From Lentimicrobiaceae bacterium (GTDB lineage: Bacteria; Bacteroidota; Bacteroidia; Bacteroidales; Lentimicrobiaceae): 64,000 bases of DNA. The stretch covers positions 124,001-188,000 of the forward strand of contig JACJXH010000006.1 in assembly GCA_020636745.1 (NCBI GenBank), in the 5' to 3' direction. Positions 24,446 through 33,380 of this stretch are shown here, one piece after another; positions within the stretch are counted from its first letter, which is position 1; each line of letters starts with the position of its first letter. Under the pieces are notes generated by a model, which was not told the DNA's origin, ran no database searches, and saw only the letters and a program-made list of their open reading frames with translations. The position numbers and the translations under genes are program-made.

Positions 24446-27334
24446 TTATTGCTCATAAGCAGAAACAGGAGCGCAGGTACATACCAGATTTCTGTCGCCA
24501 TAAGCATCATCAATTCTTGTAACTGAAGGCCAATATTTGTCCGTTTTATCGCAGGCGACCGGGAAAGCTGCTTTTTCGCGGCTGTATGGCAGGGCCCAGT
24601 TATCATCAGCAACCATACATAAAGTATGTGGCGCTTTTTTAATCACATTCACCTGTCTGTCAGCTTTACCTTCAATTATTTCATTGATTTCCTGACGGAT
24701 ACCAATCATAGCATCAACAAAACGATTGAGTTCTTCAAGTGGTTCACTTTCAGTTGGTTCAACCATAAGAGTGCCATGTACAGGGAATGCAACAGTGGGA
24801 GCATGGAACCCATAATCCATCAATCGTTTGGCAAGGTCAATTACCTGTAGGTCGGCTGTGCGGCTGAATTCGTTGCAGTCGAGAATCATTTCGTGGGCAA
24901 CTCTTCCATTTTTACCGGTATATAAAATTTTATAATGCCCTTCGAGTTTGGTTTTCAGGTAGTTGGCGTTAAGTATGGCCAACTTGGTGGCTTCTGTAAG
25001 TCCGGCACCTCCAAGCAATTTAATGTATCCATAAGAAATTGTAAGAATAGATGCACTTCCAAAAGGAGCTGCAGCCACAGCAGTAATGGCCGTGTCACCT
25101 CCGGTTTTTACAAATTTATGACCTGGCAGGAATGGTTTAAGATGCTTGGCTACGCCAATGGGGCCAACTCCGGGGCCGCCACCGCCATGGGGAATAGCAA
25201 AAGTCTTGTGCAGGTTAAGATGGCAAACATCTGCCCCAATATAGCCCGGACTGGTTAAGCCGACCTGAGCATTCATGTTGGCTCCGTCCATGTAAACCTG
25301 GCCTCCATTGTCGTGAATAATCTTGACAGCTTCAAGAATTCCTTCTTCAAAAACACCGTGTGTTGAAGGATAGGTTATCATACAGGCGGCAAGAGTATCT
25401 TTATATTTTTCTGCTTTTTCCTTGAGGTCAATCAGATTGATATTACCCATTTCGTCGGTTTTCACCACGACCACTGTCATGCCTGCCATGGCTGCACTTG
25501 CCGGGTTGGTGCCGTGAGCTGATGCAGGAATAATACATACGTTGCGGCCTGCTTCGCCACGGCTGTGGTGGTAGGCTCTGATGACAAGAAGTCCTGCATA
25601 TTCGCCTGAAGCACCTGAGTTTGGCTGAAAAGACATGCCTGCAAACCCTGTAATTTCGCACAATGCTTTTTCGAGATTCCGAATCATCAGGTGATATCCT
25701 TCAACTTGTTCTTCAGGAACAAACGGGTGTAAGGCATTAAACTCGGGCCAGCTGAGTGAAAACAATTCGGCTGCAGCGTTAAGCTTCATTGTACAGGAGC
25801 CCAGTGGTATCATGGAACGGTTAAGTGATAAATCTTTGCCCTCTAATTTTTTCAGAAAACGCATCATACCCGTTTCAGAATGATAGCTGTTAAAAACAGT
25901 GTCTTGTAAGAAGGCAGATGTGCGTCTGAATTGATCCGGTATGGTTTTAATCTGGCAGCAGTCTTCCGGAATGCAAACATAATCTTTAAACTCTTTACGG
26001 GCGGCAGATGCAAAAATATTGACAAGTGTATTTACATCTTCCAGATTAGTGGTTTCATCCAGACTAATGCCAATTACGCGTTCGCTGATGTATCTGAAAT
26101 TAATTTCATTTTCGAGGGCCAGCTTCCGAAGTTCGGCCATACGAACTGTTTCAGGAACCTGAATGCGAACTGTATCGAAGTAAGTTTCATTCAATTGCGT
26201 ATACCCATATTTTAAAACTTCAGTAGCAAGCACTCCTGTCAGAATATTGATGCGATCAGCAATTTGATGCAAGCCCTCAGGGCCATGATAAACGCCGTAC
26301 ATTCCACTCATGATTGCCAGTAAGGCCTGTGCTGTACAAATGTTTGAAGTAGCCCGTTCGCGTTTGATGTGCTGCTCGCGGGTTTGAAGTGCCATGCGCA
26401 GCGCCCTGTTGCCCTGAGCGTCAACCGATACGCCTATGATTCGCCCCGGCATATTGCGTTTGTATTCTTCCCTGGTGGCAAAGTAGCCTGCATGAGGTCC
26501 GCCAAAGCCCATAGGGAGGCCAAAGCGCTGATTAGTTCCAACCACAACATCTGCGTCCCATTCGCCCGGAGGAGTGAGTAAAACCAGGCTCATTAAATCG
26601 GCCGCAACGGCCACCATTACTCCTTTATTATGAGCTGCATTTACAAAATCGCGGTAATCATATATTTGTCCTTGCTCATCAGGATATTGAATGATTGCTC
26701 CAAACCAGCTGTTGTCAAATTCAATGGTTTGCCAGTCGCCGGTTTCAACTTTTATTCCAAGAGGCTCTGCTCTGGTAATGAGTACATCAATTGTCTGAGG
26801 AAATAATTTGTCAGAAATAAAGAAACGGTTTGCACCTGCTTTTACAGCTTCTCTTGAGCGGGAATTGAAAAGCATGATCATGGCTTCGGCAGCCGAAGTT
26901 CCTTCGTCAAGCAATGATGCATTGGCAAGAGGCATGCCGGTCAAATCACTAATCATCGTCTGGTAAATCAGCAGGGCTTCAAGTCTTCCCTGCGATATTT
27001 CAGCCTGATAAGGGGTGTAGGCTGTGTACCAGCCCGGATTTTCAAGTATATTGCGCTGTATAACTCCGGGAGTTATGCTGTTGTAATAACCCAACCCGAT
27101 ATACGTTTTGAATAATTTATTTTTTGAACCTAATTGCTTCAGGTGTGTCAGATATTCATGCTCGTTCATGGCATCAGGAAGGTTGAGTGCTTTGGGTAAC
27201 CTGATGGATGCAGGAACAGTTTCATCAATTAATGCGTCGAGGCTCTGGGCGCCAATTGTTTTAAGCATGTCACCAACCTCATTTTTTCTGGGGCCGTTGT
27301 GACGGTTGATAAAGTTATTTGTTAGTTTCGACAT
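24446..27334 (-). CDS. gcvP: Glycine dehydrogenase (decarboxylating), P-protein
   Basis: A 962-residue full-length P-protein of the glycine cleavage system, which decarboxylates glycine and passes the aminomethyl group to the H-protein. Both halves of the long single-chain form are present: the N-terminal half (INRHNGPR, YYNSITPGVIQRNILENPGWYT split over residues 12-85) and the C-terminal half with the PLP lysine in HLNLHKTFAIPHGGGGPGVGP (about residue 710). The loop SIPLGSCTMKLN and QPNSGASGEYAG are also typical. A promoter is visible 50 bp upstream. The gene is single here; gcvT and gcvH are not in the window. Confidence 0.97.
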   Translation of the reverse strand: MSKLTNNFINRHNGPRKNEVGDMLKTIGAQSLDALIDETVPASIRLPKALNLPDAMNEHEYLTHLKQLGSKNKLFKTYIGLGYYNSITPGVIQRNILENPGWYTAYTPYQAEISQGRLEALLIYQTMISDLTGMPLANASLLDEGTSAAEAMIMLFNSRSREAVKAGANRFFISDKLFPQTIDVLITRAEPLGIKVETGDWQTIEFDNSWFGAIIQYPDEQGQIYDYRDFVNAAHNKGVMVAVAADLMSLVLLTPPGEWDADVVVGTNQRFGLPMGFGGPHAGYFATREEYKRNMPGRIIGVSVDAQGNRALRMALQTREQHIKRERATSNICTAQALLAIMSGMYGVYHGPEGLHQIADRINILTGVLATEVLKYGYTQLNETYFDTVRIQVPETVRMAELRKLALENEINFRYISERVIGISLDETTNLEDVNTLVNIFASAARKEFKDYVCIPEDCCQIKTIPDQFRRTSAFLQDTVFNSYHSETGMMRFLKKLEGKDLSLNRSMIPLGSCTMKLNAAAELFSLSWPEFNALHPFVPEEQVEGYHLMIRNLEKALCEITGFAGMSFQPNSGASGEYAGLLVIRAYHHSRGEAGRNVCIIPASAHGTNPASAAMAGMTVVVVKTDEMGNINLIDLKEKAEKYKDTLAACMITYPSTHGVFEEGILEAVKIIHDNGGQVYMDGANMNAQVGLTSPGYIGADVCHLNLHKTFAIPHGGGGPGVGPIGVAKHLKPFLPGHKFVKTGGDTAITAVAAAPFGSASILTISYGYIKLLGGAGLTEATKLAILNANYLKTKLEGHYKILYTGKNGRVAHEMILDCNEFSRTADLQVIDLAKRLMDYGFHAPTVAFPVHGTLMVEPTESEPLEELNRFVDAMIGIRQEINEIIEGKADRQVNVIKKAPHTLCMVADDNWALPYSREKAAFPVACDKTDKYWPSVTRIDDAYGDRNLVCTCAPVSAYEQ

Positions 27335-27382
27335 GGATGAAAGATATTATTGGTGGTGTTAAATTGCAGTTGAATTTCGTGG

Positions 27383-27414
27383 CAAAGATAAAGATTATCA
27401 AATACCTGCTGAAA
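27383..27414 (-). promoter_or_regulatory. gcvP promoter
   Basis: On the minus strand TTTC (27411-27414), 20 bp, TATCTTTG (27383-27390). The start site would lie about 45 bp before the ATG. No glycine riboswitch fold is apparent in this short leader. Confidence 0.65.
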
Positions 27415-27522
27415 TTTCGATGGGATTCTTTATTGTATGTATAGTATTGTTAATTAGAGATATACAGTATTTTGAATATTTCATTTTTAAGAATCAGGAT
27501 TTGTGTTTAAGGGATTTTATAA

Positions 27523-27558
27523 AAAAAATGGCTACCCTTTAAGTGATAGCCATTTTTT
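27523..27558 (-). terminator. Terminator of the membrane pyrophosphatase gene
   Basis: AAAAAATGGCTA (27523-27534) pairs perfectly with TAGCCATTTTTT (27547-27558), 12-nt loop, 18 bp after the stop. Confidence 0.88.
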
Positions 27559-27576
27559 ACAGTAAATCAAATCCGT

Positions 27577-30111
27577 TTATTGATTGATTCTCATTTTATA
27601 GAATGACCTCCAGACAAAAACAAGGGCAGTTATCAGGAAGAAGATTCCGATGTAATGGGCAACAGGCCGGAAACGTTCAGCAAGTGCAATTTCCATGGCC
27701 AGAAGTCCGAATAAAGTGGTAAACTTGATAATAGGGTTGAGTGCTACGGAAGAAGTATCTTTGAAAGGATCACCAACTGTATCGCCAACCACTGAGGCTG
27801 CATGAAGTTCTGTGCCTTTTTCCTGCATATCCACTTCAATAACTTTTTTGGCATTGTCCCATGAACCGCCTGCATTTGCCATAAACACAGCCTGGAAAAG
27901 ACCAAAGAATGCGATTGAGATCAGGTAACTGACAAAAAGAGAAACCGGAAGTGAATAATTGAGTGTTTGAGAGGCAATCATTCCGGGTTCCAGACCTGTA
28001 GGCGATGAAAGGAATGCAAATGCAAGGGCAAAGGAGAAAATGGCTATAAAAATGTTCCACATCCCTTTTTGAGCATAAACAGTACAAATTTGAACAACCT
28101 GTTTTGATTTTTCAACATCGGCCTTTTTAGGAGCATTGGGGTCAAGGTTAATGTTTTTCCTGATAAACTCAACGGTTCGGGCTGCCCCGGTTGTCACTGC
28201 CTGAACAGAAGCTCCGGTAAACCAGTAAATAACAGCGCCGCCCAACAGGAAGCCCAGAATTGAATATGGATTCAGCAGATTCAGAATTTCTTCGGGTTTT
28301 ACGCCAAGGGTTTCTTTGATAACCAGAATCAGGGAGAATATCATGGTGGTAGCCCCTACAACAGCTGTACCTATCAATACAGGCTTAGCTGTTGCTTTAA
28401 AAGTGTTTCCGGCACCATCATTTGCCTCAAGATAATATTTCGATTTCTCGAAATCGGGTTTAAATCCGAATTCCTTTTCAATCTCAGCACTTTTTTGTGC
28501 TTTGTCTTCTTCAATTAATGAAAGTTCATAAATTGACTGGGCATTGTCGGTTACAGGTCCATAGCTGTCAACAGCAATAGTTACAGGCCCCATTCCAAGC
28601 ATACCAAACGCAACAAGACCGAAGGCAAAAATAGATGGGTAAACCATAAAATCACTCAAACCAAAAGTGCTTGCATAATAGGCAATAAACATCAGCAAGA
28701 AGAATACCATGCCCATCCAGAATGCACTGAAATTACCGGCAACTAATCCGGAAAGTATATTCAGCGAAGCGCCACCTTTTTTCGAAGCTTCAACCACTTC
28801 ATTCACGTGGGTTGATTTAGGGCTGGTGAATAATTTGGTAAATTCAGGAATAAGAGCAGCGCCAAGCGTACCGGTGCTGATTATCACCGATAAAGTAATC
28901 CAAAGATTATTGGGAAGATCACTAATGGTGAGTTTGCTAATGATGAAAGTAACTATAATGGAAAGAATAGAGGTTATCCAAACCAGCGATGTGAGTGGTT
29001 TCTCAAAATCAATATCATCGGCATTGCTGTATTTGGCTTTTGTAAGAGCCCCATTGATCCAAAATGAAACAATTGAAGTAACAATCATGAGAATGCGCAT
29101 CAGGAATATCCAGGTGAGTAATTTAACCTGTAAAATGCCTGATAAAGTGGCCAGAGATTCAGCACTGGTGATGTCAAAATTAGCTACATTCAGACTAACA
29201 GCCAGATTGGTAATAAATTCGGGGTTGAAATCAGCAATAGATTTTAAGCCATAGCCAACAGCCAAAAGAATAAAAGAGATTAATGCAACACCGGTAACTC
29301 CGTAAGTTTCAAAACCATCGGCGGTAGGGCCTACACTGTCGCCGGCATTGTCACCAACACAGTCAGCAATTGTACCGGGGTTTCTCGGATCGTCTTCCCC
29401 GATTTTAAAGATAACCTTCATCAGGTCGGAACCGATATCGGCTATTTTGGTGAAAATACCACCTGCTATTCTTAATGCTGAAGCGCCCAATGATTCACCA
29501 ATGGCAAAACCGATGAAACTGGCTCCGGCATATTCGCCCGGTACAAACATCAGAATAATGAGCATCATCATTAATTCGAGAGAAATCAGTACAACACCGA
29601 TACTCATTCCTGCATTCAGAGGAATGTTCAACAGTTTAATAGGTTTTCTCTCCAAAGAAGCAAATGCCATTCTTGAATTTGCCAGGGTATTCATTCTGAT
29701 TCCGAACCAGGCAACACTGTATGAACCCAAAATACCTATGACAGTCCATCCAAGAATCATTAAAACGCCACCGAATCCAAAGTGAGATTCTGACAAAAAG
29801 CCAAAATAAAAGGCTACTGCCGAGCCTATGAAAATGAATAAAATTGCAAGAAATTTCCCTTGTTGAATCAGGTAAGTTTTACCTGTTTCATAAATTACAT
29901 GGGCCACATCCAGCATCGATTGATGAGCTTTGATTCTTTTTACCTTCAGGAATTGGTATAGCCCAAACAAAAAACCAGCTAGTGTGATTAGAAATCCCCA
30001 GTACAAAAGAGGCTCTTCGTGAATTCCAGCCGGAATTACAAGGTTAGCTTCACTTGCTTTCGTAATTGCCGGCAGGAGTGCGACAGCCAGCATTGTCAAG
30101 ATTCTCTTCAT
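27577..30111 (-). CDS. hppA: Ion-pumping membrane pyrophosphatase, divergent type
   Basis: An 844-residue polytopic protein with about 16 TM helices that couples pyrophosphate hydrolysis to cation export. The PPi/Mg site is recognisable: DIGSD (225-229), GEDDPRNPGTIAD (238-250), GDNAGDS (253-259), DSYGPVTDNA (515-524) and a late GDTVGDPFKDTSSVALNP. However, the stretch after GDNAGD reads SVGPTADGFETYG where canonical enzymes have CAGMAADLFE or similar, and the first motif has GSD instead of GAD. Lys572 in GNTFKATAK occupies the position that makes canonical enzymes K-independent. This combination fits the divergent, Na-inhibited H-pumping branch described from Chlorobium and Cellulomonas. Ion specificity remains inference. 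Single-gene unit with promoter and terminator. Confidence 0.93.
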   Translation of the reverse strand: MKRILTMLAVALLPAITKASEANLVIPAGIHEEPLLYWGFLITLAGFLFGLYQFLKVKRIKAHQSMLDVAHVIYETGKTYLIQQGKFLAILFIFIGSAVAFYFGFLSESHFGFGGVLMILGWTVIGILGSYSVAWFGIRMNTLANSRMAFASLERKPIKLLNIPLNAGMSIGVVLISLELMMMLIILMFVPGEYAGASFIGFAIGESLGASALRIAGGIFTKIADIGSDLMKVIFKIGEDDPRNPGTIADCVGDNAGDSVGPTADGFETYGVTGVALISFILLAVGYGLKSIADFNPEFITNLAVSLNVANFDITSAESLATLSGILQVKLLTWIFLMRILMIVTSIVSFWINGALTKAKYSNADDIDFEKPLTSLVWITSILSIIVTFIISKLTISDLPNNLWITLSVIISTGTLGAALIPEFTKLFTSPKSTHVNEVVEASKKGGASLNILSGLVAGNFSAFWMGMVFFLLMFIAYYASTFGLSDFMVYPSIFAFGLVAFGMLGMGPVTIAVDSYGPVTDNAQSIYELSLIEEDKAQKSAEIEKEFGFKPDFEKSKYYLEANDGAGNTFKATAKPVLIGTAVVGATTMIFSLILVIKETLGVKPEEILNLLNPYSILGFLLGGAVIYWFTGASVQAVTTGAARTVEFIRKNINLDPNAPKKADVEKSKQVVQICTVYAQKGMWNIFIAIFSFALAFAFLSSPTGLEPGMIASQTLNYSLPVSLFVSYLISIAFFGLFQAVFMANAGGSWDNAKKVIEVDMQEKGTELHAASVVGDTVGDPFKDTSSVALNPIIKFTTLFGLLAMEIALAERFRPVAHYIGIFFLITALVFVWRSFYKMRINQ

Positions 30112-30420
30112 AAGTTCTGCTATTAATTTGAATTTAATTTTAAGTTTTACAAATATAGAGAAGTCTGCATGAATAACAATGCAAGCTGAGGCCTGTTTTT
30201 TTTAACTGAGCCTCTATTTATCAACAGTTTCACGGGATTTTCAGTCTGTTTTTCCTGCGTTTTTTATTTGTATTTGCCTGATTCCGCAATCGTTTGCGAA
30301 ATTTTTATGTTCATCTGATCTAGTATTTCATTTTGTGAATAAATTTTTATTTCAGGCAAATTGCCCACCTGTTATTTTTATTTTCTATTTTTATCAATCC
30401 AAAACAAGTTGCAATTCCTG
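30112..30420. other. 309-bp intergenic region between divergent genes
   Basis: It carries the hppA promoter at 30150-30180 and an AT-rich leader for the nuclease-like gene. The frame of the latter is open from 30361, but this part reads as an aromatic-rich non-coding stretch. No RNA gene or clear plus-strand TAnnTTTG was found. Confidence 0.4.
30150..30180 (-). promoter_or_regulatory. hppA promoter
   Basis: On the minus strand ATTG (30177-30180), 19 bp, TATATTTG (30150-30157); the -7 element is an exact match, the -33 element is partial. Confidence 0.6.
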
Positions 30421-31008
30421 ATGGAAAAAATTCCGCTTAAATTATTGGGTATGATTAACAGCCAGTCGCAGAGTGGGGCTTACACACTCATTCTGGGCGA
30501 GACTGAAGGTAAACGCCGGTTGCCTATATTAATCAATGGGTTTGAGGCTCAGGCTATTTTATTTCATATTGAACAGATTAAAATTCCCCGGCCCCTTACG
30601 CATGATTTGTTTAAAAATTTCTCTGATGCATTTGGCATTTCTCTTGCCGAAGTCATTATAAGTAAGTTTGCCCAAGGGATATTTTATGCCACATTGGTAT
30701 GTGATGACGGAAAAGAAATTAAAGAAATAGATTCTCGTACTTCTGATGCCATTGCTTTGGCTGTCAGATATAACTGTCCTATATACACTTACGAAGCAGT
30801 GCTGACAGGCGCCGGTGTTTCAATTGATGAGGAGCCTGATATTGATGATTTGGCAACTGGTGGACTATCAGACTCTGATGAGCATGATTATGATAAATTT
30901 TCAATAGAAGAGCTCGAAGAGATGATGAATGAAGCTATAGAAAAAGAAGAATATGAAAAGGCTTCATTGATTCGCGATTCCATTACCAGAAGAAAAGCAG
31001 GCAAGTAA
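30421..31008 (+). CDS. Bifunctional nuclease (BFN/DUF151) domain protein with UVR motif
   Basis: A 195-residue protein counted from the ATG at 30421, which gives the family N-terminus MEKIPLKLLGM. Residues 1-140 are a BFN/DUF151 domain (LGETEGKRRLPILINGFEAQ, PLTHDLF, SRTSDAIALAVRYNCPIY), a fold with reported RNase/DNase activity in other organisms. An acidic linker leads to a UVR (UvrB/UvrC) helix pair at about 160-192 (EELEEMMNEAIEKEEYEKA). The domain pairing is common in Bacteroidota, usually 200 residues long. Substrate and role are unknown; a nucleic-acid or stress function is likely. Ends before a bidirectional hairpin. Confidence 0.88.
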   Translation: MEKIPLKLLGMINSQSQSGAYTLILGETEGKRRLPILINGFEAQAILFHIEQIKIPRPLTHDLFKNFSDAFGISLAEVIISKFAQGIFYATLVCDDGKEIKEIDSRTSDAIALAVRYNCPIYTYEAVLTGAGVSIDEEPDIDDLATGGLSDSDEHDYDKFSIEELEEMMNEAIEKEEYEKASLIRDSITRRKAGK

Positions 31009-31082
31009 ATCAGCACTGATACTTTATTTCTTATTTCAGTTTTAATCAGTCATTTACCTTTCTGGCAAATACCTTATAAAAT

Positions 31083-31143
31083 AATTCCCTGATTTACAAC
31101 ATGCAATTGTTTGTTTTGCATGCCGGAAATCAGGGAATTTTTG
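31083..31143. terminator. Long nested bidirectional terminator
   Basis: AATTCCCTGATTT (31083-31095) pairs with AAATCAGGGAATT (31127-31139) followed by T residues; inside it CATGCAA (31100-31106) pairs with TTGCATG (31116-31122). It separates the convergent BFN and MFS genes. Confidence 0.8.
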
Positions 31144-31182
31144 TGTATTCAGCTGATTGAAGCGTAAAAGGTATGTTTATTA

Positions 31183-32439
31183 TCAGTGACTCACTTCGCT
31201 TACAGCCTTAGGGTCATGTTTGTGTTTAAACAGAAAAGCAAACAAGATGGCAATTACCAATGCATAAATAGCAAAAACCAGCCAGATTGAATGCCAGTCT
31301 TTAACATTATCAGCTAAAGTGAAGAATTTTAAAATTACAAATCCACTGATAGTACTGCCTAATATTGCTCCAAACCCGTTTGTCATCATCATAAACAAGC
31401 CCTGAGCACTTGATCTGATAGAAGAATCGGTTGAAGTTTCAACAAATAATGAACCTGAGATGTTGAAAAAGTCGAAAGCCATGCCGTAAATGATGCAGGA
31501 TAATATGATCATCCAAAGTCCGTCGGATGGATTGCCGTAAGCGAAAAGGCCAAACCTGAGTACCCAGGCAATCATGCTGATAAGCATTACATTCTTAATT
31601 CCAAATCGTTTCAGAAAGAATGGGATTGCCAGAATAAACAAAGTTTCAGACATTTGTGAAATAGACATAATGATTGTGGAATATCTAACTACAAATGAGT
31701 CGGCGTATTCAGGTATCAGTTTAAAATCATCCAGATAGACATCTCCGTATGCATTGGTGAGTTGCAGTGCTGCACCCAGAAACATGGAAAAAATAAAGAA
31801 AAAAGCCATTTTTCGCGACTTGAATAATTTAAAAGCATCAAGACCCATGCGCTTGGCAAATGTTAACTTTTCAGATTTATTGCCAAAAGGCGGACATTTG
31901 GGTAACGAAAATGAATAAAGGCCCAATAAAACTGAAACTAATGAAGCCAGGTAAAATTGATTTTCAGAGCTTTTGTTTCCCGATAGATTGACAACCCACA
32001 TGGCTACTATGAATCCAATGGTACCGAATACCCGGATAGGAGGGAAGCTTTTAATGACATCAAACCGTGCATTTTTAAGTGCAGTGTAAGCAATTGAATT
32101 TGAAAGGGCGATAGTTGGCATATAAAAGACCATGGCTATCAGAATGACCCAGAAAAAAGCAATAGGATTGTTGATTTGCGGAATGAAAAACAGTGCAAGA
32201 CCACTTAAAATGTGAAGAATGCCATAAAGTTTTTCGGCATTCAAAAACCGGTCAGCTATTATTCCGGCTATTGCTGGCATAAATAATGAGGCTATTCCCA
32301 TTGTTGAGAATATGATCCCGAAATCATCACTGGGCCAGTTTTTTGTTTGAAACCAATAATTCCCAATTGTAATTAACCATGATCCCCAAACAAAAAACTG
32401 GAAGAAATTCATGATAACAAGCCGGTTTTTGATACCCAT
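31183..32439 (-). CDS. MFS transporter, nucleoside:H+ symporter-like
   Basis: A 418-residue polytopic protein with 12 predicted TM helices. The start MGIKNRLVIMNFFQFFVWGSWLITIGNYW and the conserved IGxIFSTMGIASLFMPAIAGIIADR-type loop (split across residues 40-65) are those of the NupG/XapB-type nucleoside permease group widespread in Bacteroidota. The internal GFGAILGS and SAQGLFMMMTNG segments are also typical. It would import nucleosides or a related small molecule with protons. Substrate is inferred from family only. It has no enzyme partner nearby. Confidence 0.85.
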   Translation of the reverse strand: MGIKNRLVIMNFFQFFVWGSWLITIGNYWFQTKNWPSDDFGIIFSTMGIASLFMPAIAGIIADRFLNAEKLYGILHILSGLALFFIPQINNPIAFFWVILIAMVFYMPTIALSNSIAYTALKNARFDVIKSFPPIRVFGTIGFIVAMWVVNLSGNKSSENQFYLASLVSVLLGLYSFSLPKCPPFGNKSEKLTFAKRMGLDAFKLFKSRKMAFFFIFSMFLGAALQLTNAYGDVYLDDFKLIPEYADSFVVRYSTIIMSISQMSETLFILAIPFFLKRFGIKNVMLISMIAWVLRFGLFAYGNPSDGLWMIILSCIIYGMAFDFFNISGSLFVETSTDSSIRSSAQGLFMMMTNGFGAILGSTISGFVILKFFTLADNVKDWHSIWLVFAIYALVIAILFAFLFKHKHDPKAVSEVSH

Positions 32440-32552
32440 AATGTGGAGGAATGTTTTATTAGTATTTTTTTTAGCGGGAGCTAAAGTACTAAGATTTGTA
32501 CAAAAATCAAGGTGTCCGGTTTGTTTACTTTAAGGATATTTTATAAAAATTT

Positions 32553-32581
32553 CAGGGGACTACCGTTTAGGTAATCCCCTG
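32553..32581 (-). terminator. Terminator of the INDIPF-repeat gene
   Basis: CAGGGGACTACC (32553-32564) pairs with GGTAATCCCCTG (32570-32581) with one mismatch; on the minus strand it is followed by AAATTTTTAT. It lies about 80 bp after the stop codon. Confidence 0.75.
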
Positions 32582-32659
32582 ATTCATTGAGAGAGCAACA
32601 AAGGAATATTGTTTCACCAAAAACAATTTCATTTACTGTTATCCCGGTTGTATTTTGGT

Positions 32660-33082
32660 TTACATCGCCTGATGGGTTTTTTGCAGCTCGATTTCGGCGA
32701 TTTTCAGGATGTCACAAGGAATATCATTGATGTATTTTTCTTCTTCCAGGCAGATTCCCAGTGCTTTAGCTGGAATGTATCTGCTGGCTATGGCTGAAGT
32801 TTCAAAAGGAATATCATTGATGAACTTTTCTGGTTCAGGCATCTGATTTATCGCAGGTAGAAAACGGCTGCTTATTTCGGATGTGTTAAACGGAATGTCA
32901 TTGATAAATTCTTCTGAATCTACAAATGCAAGCATCTGAGCCGGATTATCAAGGATTGTTAATGAGTCAATGTCAAGTGTTATTGTGGTGGTTGTAACCG
33001 GCGATGAATTAATTCTGATGGCAAACGATGTTTCACTGATGATTGTCAGTAAAAAGACCAAAGTGGTTATAATGGCTTTCAT
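32660..33082 (-). CDS. Small secreted INDIPF-repeat protein
   Basis: A 140-residue protein counted from the ATG at 33082, which starts a clean signal peptide (MKAIITTLVFLLTIISETSFA); an ATG at 33106 adds eight residues. The mature part has three copies of an acidic-aromatic repeat: EEFINDIPFNT (57-67), EKFINDIPFET (85-95) and EKYINDIPCDI (115-125), each followed by an I-x-x-R/E segment and spaced 28-30 residues. Two copies share 16 identical nucleotides at a spacing of exactly 90 bp, so recent duplication or gene conversion is likely. The repeat is one I have seen in small unannotated Bacteroidota proteins, but no function is known to me. Own terminator; no operon partner. Confidence 0.7.
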   Translation of the reverse strand: MKAIITTLVFLLTIISETSFAIRINSSPVTTTTITLDIDSLTILDNPAQMLAFVDSEEFINDIPFNTSEISSRFLPAINQMPEPEKFINDIPFETSAIASRYIPAKALGICLEEEKYINDIPCDILKIAEIELQKTHQAM

Positions 33083-33380
33083 GGTTGTAAATATTAAGTT
33101 CAACATTATGTTGTTCAGTATGTCCTTAGCTAATAATGTGCCAGAGTTTGTAAGTGTATGAAAATGAGAAGTATAAGATTAGTGTTTAATTGCATTTCAG
33201 TTGAATGTGTTCATTTTCGGATAGTGTTTGGCCGCTGGCGAACAAAGGTGTTTTGCGGCCATTTGTTGAAGCACAATTGTACCTGCAGAAAAAATCAGAT
33301 ATGTATAAATATTGTTATTTCAGCGTTTTGCTGATGGTTTAATGGTGTAAGAAAGAGGGGGAGCAGCCTTTAGAGCTTGA

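Noticed and set aside
27335..27382. Glycine riboswitch upstream of gcvP
   Set aside because: The predicted leader is only about 45 nt and AT-rich, too short for the aptamer.
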